The notes under the pieces are model-generated. The model was not told the DNA's origin. It saw only the letters and a list, made by a program, of their open reading frames with translations, and did not search any database. Positions 6,101 to 11,010 of a stretch of DNA of 11,010 bases are shown one piece after another. The position numbers and the translations under genes were made by a program. The DNA is taken from positions 1-11,010 of the forward strand of contig JBBRSC010000095.1 in assembly GCA_038245795.1 (NCBI GenBank), written 5' to 3'. Source of the stretch: JBBRSC01 sp038245795 (GTDB lineage Bacteria; Actinomycetota; Acidimicrobiia; Acidimicrobiales; Microtrichaceae). How positions within the stretch are numbered: position 1 is the stretch's first letter; each line of letters opens with the position of its first letter.

Positions 6101-9100
6101 CGGCGATCTGACACTCGACGGCGTGGTGCAGCCGGAGCACGTCTCGCTCATCGCTCACGACGACGACGTCGTCGTCGAGTTGGCCATCCCGTCGCTGGAC
6201 GGAGACGACGATTGTCTGACTCTGCAGTTCGGCACCAGCAACGGCGACGGCGTGGGGGTGGTCAGCGTTGATGAGGATGCATGGAGAACGGCCCTGCAGA
6301 CGCTGCTCGACAGGATGCTCCTGCGCGGTGTCAGTGCCCCGGTCGCGATCGGCGAATCGGCAGTCCTCGACGTGGTCCTTGATCCCGGAGCGCTGACTGC
6401 GCACGCCGTCTCGGTCGGAGCGGGACCACAATCGGTGTTGCCCGACGGCTGGCTCGCCGTTGTCTGGCCGGCGATCTTCGCGACGCTCGGTGCCCCGGAG
6501 CTGGTCCCCGGACTGCTGGACCTCATGCATCTTGAACATCGAGTCGTCGGGCAACTCCCGACGCCCGGTCCCGTTGGCGTCACCGCGTCGATCGTTTCGG
6601 TCCAGGCGCACGACCTCGGGACCCGCGTCGGGACGCGAGCCGTCGTCGATCGCGGCGGTCAGGTGTTGGCCACGCTCGAGTCGGATTTCCTGATCCGGTC
6701 GATGACCACGCCCGCTTTCGACAACATTGCGCCGCTGGCCACGCCTGAGCTCGGAGAAGTCCACGACCGTCCGCGCAAGGTGCTCGCACGAGCGACGGTC
6801 ACCGCTCCGCCGTGCATGGACACGTTTGCACACGTCACCGGCGATCACAATCCGATTCATCGCTCGGTCGTCATGGCTCGGTTGGCTGGCTTCGATGAGC
6901 CGATCGTGCACGGCGCCTGGACGTCAGCGGTCGCCCAGCGGGTGCTCATCGAGGCAACGGGCATTCGACCGGAACGACTCACCGACTGGTCAGCGCGCTT
7001 TCTGGCCCCGGTGCCACTCGGAGCGGAACTCACCGTCGTCGCAGCCCGGACCGCCATGCGCAACGGCGCCACGATCGTTGCCGTCGATGTATCGGCCGCG
7101 TCCGTCGACGGACCCGTTCCGGTGTTGAGCGCCACGGCGGTGGTCGCCCCACCTCGGACCGCGTATCTCTTCCCGGGCCAGGGGATCCAACAACAAGGCA
7201 TGGGGATGGACGGCTTCGAACGTTCTGCTGCCGCCCGAAAGGTGTGGGAACGGGCTGATGCCTGCACCAGAGATCGGCTCGGCTTCTCGATCCTCACGAT
7301 TGTGCGGGACAACCCGGAACGACTGACGACACCGAACGAGACCTACCGCCATCCGGATGGCGTCCTGCACCTCACACAGTTCACCCAGGTGGCCATGGCG
7401 ACGCTCGCTGCAGCCCAGGTCGCAGAGCTCCGCGAATCTGGTGCGTTCGCGCCCGACGCCGTCACCGCCGGTCACTCCGTTGGCGAGTACAACTCACTCG
7501 CAGCGGCGGCAGAGGTACTCCCGTTGGAAGCGGTGGTGGAGCTGGTGTTCCAGCGAGGCCTCGCCATGCATCATCTCGTGCCGAGAGATGCCGCCGGCGC
7601 CTCGAACTATCGACTCGGGGTCGTTCGCCCGCACGAGGTCGGCATGGATCACGCCCATGTCGAAAAGCTGGTCGAGGAACTCCGAGCCCGAACCGGTGAT
7701 CCCCTCGAGATCGTGAACTTCAATCTCCGCGGCAAGCAGTACGCAGTCGCGGGGACCGTTGCCTCGTTGGGCGCGCTCGAGGCAGAACTGTCGGCCGTGC
7801 CGTCGCGGAGCGGGAAACCCGCGTTCCTGCTGGTTCCCGGCATCGACGTGCCGTTCCACTCGTCGGTACTCCGCAGCGGAGTCGCTGAGTTCCGTCGCCA
7901 TCTGGATCGGTGCCTTCCAGCCGACATCGAACCCGAGCTGCTGGTCGGCCGGTATGTGCCCAACCTGGTGCCGCGGGCCTTCACCCTGTCGCGGGAATCG
8001 GTGGTGGAGATCCATGACTTCACGGGCGCCGAGTCGCTCGCCACGATGCTCGATGACTGGGACCGGTGGATGAAGCAGCCGAGCCGCCTGGCCCGAGAAG
8101 TGCTGATCGAGTTGTTGGCCTGGCAGTTCGCCAGCCCGGTGCGCTGGATCGAGACCCAGGATCTGTTGTTCACGAGCATCGAAGCCGGCGGTCTCGGCAT
8201 CGAACGGATCGTGGAGATCGGTCTCGGTTCGGCGCCGACGGTGGCCAACCTGGCTCGCGGGACGCTGGCGTTGGCTGACCATCGTGGGTTGCGGCCCGAG
8301 GTCCTCAACCTCGAGGCCGAACGCTCCATCGTATTCGGTGACGACCTCGATCCTGAGACCGTTCACGAATCAGGCCACGACGCCACTGGCGATACGGTCG
8401 CCGATACGGTCGCCGACGTCCCTCGCTCAAGCGCCGCTCATGAACAACCGACGCCGATGACCTCGTCTGCCGCCCAACACTCCGACGTCACCGATCAACC
8501 CCTGTCGATCTCGGAGGTCCTGCGGGCGCTTGTGGCGGCACGCACGAAGACCCGCCCGGATCAACTGTTCGACAACGAGTCGATTGATGATCTGGTCGAT
8601 GGCGTGTCGTCCCGACGCAATCAACTGCTGATGGATGTGGGAACCGAGTTCGGCATCTCCGGGGTCGACGGTGCCCATGAGCTGGGGATCGCTGCGTTGG
8701 CAGCGGACCTCGTGGCTCGTTCCCCCCGGTACCGACCACCCGGCTCGGTGGTGCGAGTGGTGATCGACTCGGCGTTGGCGTCGACGCTTGGACCGCTCGG
8801 CGGACGACCCAAGGACGTCGAGGCTCGGGTGACCGGGTTCTGGTCGCTGCCGACAGGATGGGTCGAGCGCGTCCAACTCCTGCTCGCCATCGAATCTCGC
8901 AGCGGCGACAGCATTCGCGGCGGACCACTCGGCCGACTCCAGCCGCTCCCATCCACATCCGACGCGCTGATCGACGCCGCGGTGGTGTTGGCTGGCGGCG
9001 ATCTTGGAATCCTGATGGCTCCCGCGGTGGCCACCGCCGGGGGAACTGTCGATGCTGCGGCAGTCGCTGATCTGGAAGCACGGATTTCGGGGCCGGACGG

Positions 9101-11010
9101 ACTGCTGGCGACCGCCGCGCGTGATCTCTTGGTCCGAACGGGTTCGTCGACGGGCAACACGATGCTCACCGATGATGATCGCGCACCACTGTCGGAACGG
9201 CTGGCGGTACTCGATGACGAACACGGGGCCGATCGGATCGAGCGTGTCCGATCGTTGTTCGACGTACGCCGACACGTCGAGTTCTCCTCGTGGTGGGCGA
9301 GCGCCCGTCATGATCTCGTCCGGCTCCACCACGACTCGATGCGTCGATCGAGACCAGCCCACGAACTCGACGCCGCGGCGGATCGCCTCGCCGCATGTTC
9401 GGTCGACCCGGTCGTCGCGTCGACTGCCGGGTACTTCCGAGCGCAGGCGGAGCAGCGCGGCGACCCGGAGACCGAGCGACGATGTGCCTTGATCGCCGCT
9501 GGCCAGGTGGCGTCTCCGGCAACCGCCGAGATGTCCGCCGTGACGTCCGACCTTGGTGCCCAGGTCGCAGTGGTGACCGGAGCGAGCCCCGGAGGTCTCG
9601 CTTTCGAAGTCGTCCGGCACCTGTTGGCCTCCGGCGCCACGGTGGTCTGCACGACCAGCTCCGGTACCGCTGCGCGAATGGCCGAGTACCGCGAGCTGTA
9701 CTGCTCGTCGGCGACGCCCGGAGCAGCGTTGCACCTCGTTCCCGCGAACCTGGCGTCGTTCCGCGACATCGACGCGCTGATCGACTGGACGATCGACGGC
9801 CTCGGGCTGCGACCGACGCTGCTCCTGCCGTTCGCGGCTGGGCCGGTCAGCGGTGATCTGTCCGATGTCGGCCCCTCGGCCGAAGTGGCGATGCGGACGC
9901 TGGTATGGGGCGTGGAACGTCTGATGGGCGGACTCGTCGAGCGACTCGATCAGGTCGGGGTGGGCGGGAGCAGGCTCCATGTGGTGTTGCCAGCGTCGCC
10001 GAACCATGGCACGTTCGGCGGCGACGGTGCGTACGGCGAAGCCAAGGCCGCCCTCGAAGCCATTGTCGAGAAGTGGACCTCGGAGCAGGCTCGTTGGGGT
10101 CGCCACGTCACGATCGTGACCGCCATCATCGGATGGGTTCGTGGCACAGGACTGATGGGCGCCAACGACGAACTCGCGCCCATTGTCGAGGCAGAACTGG
10201 GGGTGCGTACCTTTTCGACCGCCGAGATGGCCGACCTCATCGTCGATGCGTGCAGCCCGGCCACTCGCGAGCGCGCGGCCGTCGCACCCGTACGCCTCGA
10301 CCTCGCTGGTGGATTGAGCGGGGCGCCCCTGGCGGAGCTGTTGCGACGTATCGACGCTCCGTCTGTCGCACGCACCGTGTCCGACACCCCCGAATCAGCG
10401 ATGATTCCCGCGCTGCCGAACCCGCCGCGTGCGACGCTCCTGGGCGCCGCAGCGCCCGTCGTGCCGAGCCGTAACCTCGAGGATCTGGTGGTTGTCGTGG
10501 GCGCTGGCGAAGTCGGCCCGTGGGGTGGCAGCGCCAGCCGCTTCGATCTCGAACTCGACGGGGAGCTCAGTCCCGGATCGGTGCTCGAGTTGGCATGGTG
10601 GTGCGGACTCGTTCGCTGGGAGTCGGCAGGCTCATCGCCCACCTGGGTCGATGTCGAGACCGACGAGCCGGTCGGCGAACACGAGATCGCCGAGCGGTAC
10701 GCCGATCTGGTCTCGGAACGTTGCGGCATTCGAACCTTCAACGTCGACGGGCTGTTGGACCCGGACGGAACGACGCTGCTCGTGGAGGTCTATCTCGACC
10801 ACGATCTATCGATACCGGTGGGATCGCTCGAGGAGGCACGATCCCTGGCCGCCACCGATCCTGACGTCGTTCGCGTCGAACAATCACCGGCTGGCGACTG
10901 GATCGTTGTTCGTCCTGCCGGTTCATCGATCAGGGTTCCGCGGCTGGCGCACCTGAGCCGCCGAGTCGGTGCTCAGGTGCCATCGGGGTTCGATCCGACC
11001 CGGTGGGGAA
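3156..11010 (+). CDS. fas: Type I fatty acid synthase (FAS-I), multidomain, 3' end outside the window
   Basis: One open frame of 2618 codons continues past the right edge. It is a cytosolic megasynthase that builds long-chain acyl-CoA from acetyl-CoA, malonyl-CoA and NAD(P)H, carrying all activities on one chain, as in mycobacteria and as fused fungal alpha and beta chains. Domains in order: acetyltransferase (about residues 30-395), FMN enoyl reductase (410-735), DUF1729 meander (760-1000), a non-catalytic linker, MaoC-type dehydratase (1200-1335), malonyl/palmitoyl transferase (1336-1730), acyl carrier protein (1780-1850), ketoreductase (2130-2430), and the ketosynthase entry motif GFDPTRWG at 2611-2618. 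Each has its catalytic motif, so the enzyme should be active. Mycobacterial FAS-I is about 3070 residues, so roughly 450 residues (the ketosynthase) remain downstream. Start GTG 3156 is supported by AGGGGA at 3143-3148. No frameshift or internal stop was found in my reading. Whether it ends in a phosphopantetheinyl transferase domain, or has a separate acpS gene beyond it, cannot be seen. Confidence 0.97.
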   Translation, partial: MHTTTAGGRIPGPALAPPPGSLAEFLATADQAFSLTCAGQGWFWWETLAEVLRDRRELRQTASMWAATVRDLLDTPSFRATGHSVGFDPLLWIDDTSAQPTGGVLMGSATSIVGCLYTQLLTYRSLWSDGLASAIESGSLHGVAGHSAGVLATCALAEMPDGLMNDDRLAEYFHLALLVGHGASSSSHGVGATALQAAIDGRQDAPVPMLAVSGLRTDRLERVVSMENSTVAIALRHGPTRTVLSGTVEDIARIRGRLQLEAGVVLEPLSVGVPAHSMLLDDLVGGLAATARALDLTVDAGQFATPVWSASTVQPMVGDCTRAAIADILGAPLAWDRTVRALVESGSRVIIDIGPSDGIAHLTMGAVRGTGASVVAAGSLNGRRKLFSAGSESTPPLDYSQFLPYLVTLPDGVTRLENRFTRSTGRSPMILPGMTPTTVDAPIVAAASNAGFLAELAGGGQVNATIFQERMRELTELLEPGQEIVFNALHLDPYLWGLHLGRDRLVQHARAAGAPICGVTVSAGIPEPDAAVALLDELASLGIWCNAFKPGTVEQIRQVVTIAEAAPQHTVFVHVEGGTAGGHHSWEDLEDLLLSTYHLLRATPNVVLCVGGGIGTPERAAELLTGSWSLRHGCIAMPVDGVLLGTVTMACAEATATSDVKSLLRSASGTDGFVRPTEIRGGVTSGRSGLNADIHFLDNSASRCAALLDSVAGDATAVAARRGDIIEALALTAKPYFGDVIDMTYVQLLERFVEVAAWGQHGRYDDGRWLDPTHRDRFIALLQRAEGRLAVEEQGMIDSLVVDRRSVDDPASAIRLLVDTFPLAIDTLVHPADVSHFLEVCRRPGKPVPFVPIIDADVRRWYQSDSLWQAQHPAFDADAVLVIPGPEAIAGIDETDIPVAVLLGAFEDHLTGLLAATRVEPRAVPRRRRSEPILDDLGGPVALIAGTPTVLRSGRHVPNPLLALSPLTGWRYRTDDFGVVVRGDLTLDGVVQPEHVSLIAHDDDVVVELAIPSLDGDDDCLTLQFGTSNGDGVGVVSVDEDAWRTALQTLLDRMLLRGVSAPVAIGESAVLDVVLDPGALTAHAVSVGAGPQSVLPDGWLAVVWPAIFATLGAPELVPGLLDLMHLEHRVVGQLPTPGPVGVTASIVSVQAHDLGTRVGTRAVVDRGGQVLATLESDFLIRSMTTPAFDNIAPLATPELGEVHDRPRKVLARATVTAPPCMDTFAHVTGDHNPIHRSVVMARLAGFDEPIVHGAWTSAVAQRVLIEATGIRPERLTDWSARFLAPVPLGAELTVVAARTAMRNGATIVAVDVSAASVDGPVPVLSATAVVAPPRTAYLFPGQGIQQQGMGMDGFERSAAARKVWERADACTRDRLGFSILTIVRDNPERLTTPNETYRHPDGVLHLTQFTQVAMATLAAAQVAELRESGAFAPDAVTAGHSVGEYNSLAAAAEVLPLEAVVELVFQRGLAMHHLVPRDAAGASNYRLGVVRPHEVGMDHAHVEKLVEELRARTGDPLEIVNFNLRGKQYAVAGTVASLGALEAELSAVPSRSGKPAFLLVPGIDVPFHSSVLRSGVAEFRRHLDRCLPADIEPELLVGRYVPNLVPRAFTLSRESVVEIHDFTGAESLATMLDDWDRWMKQPSRLAREVLIELLAWQFASPVRWIETQDLLFTSIEAGGLGIERIVEIGLGSAPTVANLARGTLALADHRGLRPEVLNLEAERSIVFGDDLDPETVHESGHDATGDTVADTVADVPRSSAAHEQPTPMTSSAAQHSDVTDQPLSISEVLRALVAARTKTRPDQLFDNESIDDLVDGVSSRRNQLLMDVGTEFGISGVDGAHELGIAALAADLVARSPRYRPPGSVVRVVIDSALASTLGPLGGRPKDVEARVTGFWSLPTGWVERVQLLLAIESRSGDSIRGGPLGRLQPLPSTSDALIDAAVVLAGGDLGILMAPAVATAGGTVDAAAVADLEARISGPDGLLATAARDLLVRTGSSTGNTMLTDDDRAPLSERLAVLDDEHGADRIERVRSLFDVRRHVEFSSWWASARHDLVRLHHDSMRRSRPAHELDAAADRLAACSVDPVVASTAGYFRAQAEQRGDPETERRCALIAAGQVASPATAEMSAVTSDLGAQVAVVTGASPGGLAFEVVRHLLASGATVVCTTSSGTAARMAEYRELYCSSATPGAALHLVPANLASFRDIDALIDWTIDGLGLRPTLLLPFAAGPVSGDLSDVGPSAEVAMRTLVWGVERLMGGLVERLDQVGVGGSRLHVVLPASPNHGTFGGDGAYGEAKAALEAIVEKWTSEQARWGRHVTIVTAIIGWVRGTGLMGANDELAPIVEAELGVRTFSTAEMADLIVDACSPATRERAAVAPVRLDLAGGLSGAPLAELLRRIDAPSVARTVSDTPESAMIPALPNPPRATLLGAAAPVVPSRNLEDLVVVVGAGEVGPWGGSASRFDLELDGELSPGSVLELAWWCGLVRWESAGSSPTWVDVETDEPVGEHEIAERYADLVSERCGIRTFNVDGLLDPDGTTLLVEVYLDHDLSIPVGSLEEARSLAATDPDVVRVEQSPAGDWIVVRPAGSSIRVPRLAHLSRRVGAQVPSGFDPTRWG
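3243..4340 (+). other. FAS-I acetyltransferase (AT) domain
   Basis: Residues about 30-395 load the acetyl starter. Visible are the entry motif AGQG (GQG at 39-41), the nucleophile motif GHSAG at 145-149 with Ser147, the catalytic His276 in VPAHSM, and the closing motif DIGPSDG. The residue after the nucleophile is Ala, where I recall Gln (GHSQG) in most FAS-I acetyltransferases. Fold and catalytic pair are intact. Confidence 0.9.
4383..5360 (+). other. FAS-I enoyl reductase (ER) domain
   Basis: Residues about 410-735 form the TIM-barrel, FMN-containing enoyl reductase, which saturates the enoyl intermediate with NADPH. Diagnostic motifs are LPGMTPTTVD at 431-440, AELAGGGQ at 454-461, the GGHHSWED stretch with His583 and His584, a glycine-rich GGGIGTPE loop, and MPVDGVLLGT at 637-646. 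All are hallmarks of the FAS-I type reductase, which differs from the FabI and FabK enzymes of dissociated FAS-II systems. Confidence 0.93.
5433..6155 (+). other. FAS-I DUF1729 / meander domain
   Basis: Residues about 760-1000 match the structural domain that follows the reductase in FAS-I and fungal FAS beta chains (PF08354). The signature is LVHPADVSHFLEVCRRPGKP followed by VPFVPIIDADVRRWYQSDSLWQ. The domain is structural, with no known catalytic role. The next 200 residues, to about 1195, hold a diverged hotdog-like region without catalytic residues that I could identify. Confidence 0.85.
6753..7160 (+). other. FAS-I dehydratase (MaoC-type hotdog) domain
   Basis: Residues about 1200-1335 contain the hydratase-2 motif GDHNPIH, with Asp1230 and His1235 as the expected catalytic pair, followed by the FDEPIVHGAW segment (His1252). 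The domain removes water from the 3-hydroxyacyl intermediate. Motif spacing is as in MaoC-like enzymes and FAS-I dehydratases. Confidence 0.92.
7161..8345 (+). other. FAS-I malonyl/palmitoyl transferase (MPT) domain
   Basis: Residues about 1336-1730 begin with YLFPGQG (FPGQG at 1339-1343). They carry the nucleophile motif GHSVG at 1439-1443 (Ser1441), the FNLRGKQYAVAG segment, and the catalytic His1568 in VPFHSS. The domain loads malonyl units and, in FAS-I, also returns finished acyl chains to CoA. The closing motif IVEIGLGSAPTVANLA is as expected. Confidence 0.93.
8391..8414 (+). repeat. 12-bp tandem duplication in the MPT-ACP linker
   Basis: GATACGGTCGCC is repeated perfectly at 8391-8402 and 8403-8414, encoding a duplicated Asp-Thr-Val-Ala. 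It lies in a poorly ordered linker (about residues 1732-1780, rich in Ala, Ser, Asp, Pro and His) that tethers the mobile acyl carrier domain. A linker can tolerate length change, and exact identity suggests a recent duplication. Confidence 0.9.
8493..8705 (+). other. FAS-I acyl carrier protein (ACP) domain
   Basis: Residues about 1780-1850 contain DGVSSRRNQLLMDVG, the FAS-I carrier motif. Ser1818 is the likely phosphopantetheine attachment site, by alignment with the fungal GGKS site; the neighbouring Ser1819 is the alternative. A following GVDGAHELG segment matches the FAS-I type carrier, which differs from the DSL motif of free bacterial AcpP. Confidence 0.9.
9543..10445 (+). other. FAS-I ketoreductase (KR) domain
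   Basis: Residues about 2130-2430 form a Rossmann-fold reductase. The nucleotide-binding motif TGASPGGLA starts at residue 2141, and the YGEAK active-site motif gives Tyr2293 and Lys2297. It reduces the 3-ketoacyl intermediate with NADPH. The 280 residues between ACP and KR match the structural region that precedes the reductase in FAS-I (YRPPGS, FWSLPTGWVERV, DSIRGGPLG). Confidence 0.92.
10473..11010 (+). other. FAS-I pre-ketosynthase segment and start of KS domain
   Basis: Residues from about 2440 contain VGAGEVGPWGG (GAGE starts at 2449) and LELAWWCGL, both conserved just before the ketosynthase in FAS-I. The frame then reaches RVPRLAHLSRRVGAQVP and GFDPTRWG (2611-2618), where the window ends. 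The ketosynthase cysteine and histidines lie downstream and cannot be checked here. Confidence 0.88.

Noticed and set aside
8427..10106. Long minus-strand open frame of 559 codons opposite the FAS-I gene
   Set aside because: It lies entirely antisense to the ACP-KR part of FAS-I, has an Arg/Gly-rich composition without domain motifs, and arises from GC-rich codon structure on the other strand.

Overview
This is a GC-rich window with actinobacterial codon use. I infer an actinobacterium, possibly of the Acidimicrobiia/Ilumatobacter type. The inference rests on base composition, a multidomain type I fatty acid synthase of the mycobacterial kind, and an F420-type (deazaflavin-dependent) reductase. 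No 16S rRNA or other phylogenetic marker is present, so the placement is tentative.

Left third (1-3005): small envelope-related genes. The window opens inside an ECF sigma factor gene on the minus strand, cut by the left edge. It is transcribed divergently from a plus-strand lipoprotein with two YxFxxD motifs (COG4315 / 'secreted repeat' family). Next comes a plus-strand YccF-type membrane protein built of two similar halves. A strong dyad at 1192-1237 separates it from two minus-strand lipoprotein genes (1266-1913 and 2086-2385). These two share a 10-bp sequence just upstream of their start codons. A divergent plus-strand gene (2568-3005) encodes a Ddn-like deazaflavin (F420)-dependent nitroreductase / quinone reductase family protein.

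Right two thirds (3156-11010): one uninterrupted reading frame of 2618 codons that runs off the right edge. It is a type I fatty acid synthase (FAS-I). The domain order is acetyltransferase, FMN enoyl reductase, DUF1729 meander domain, MaoC-type dehydratase, malonyl/palmitoyl transferase, acyl carrier protein and ketoreductase, ending at the first residues of the ketosynthase. Catalytic motifs are visible in every domain that lies in the window. The 150-bp leader holds a plausible promoter (3070-3098), a perfect 13-bp inverted repeat (3102-3114) at the expected transcription start, and a good Shine-Dalgarno sequence before a GTG start.

The FAS-I would make the cell's long-chain acyl-CoAs from acetyl-CoA, malonyl-CoA and NAD(P)H. 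The left-hand genes look like ordinary cell-surface and regulatory genes, not a pathway with it. I found no tRNA, rRNA, CRISPR array, insertion sequence or phage gene, and no clear sign of a wholly new system. The most useful points are the FAS-I itself, its putative operator, and the uncharacterised lipoprotein genes.
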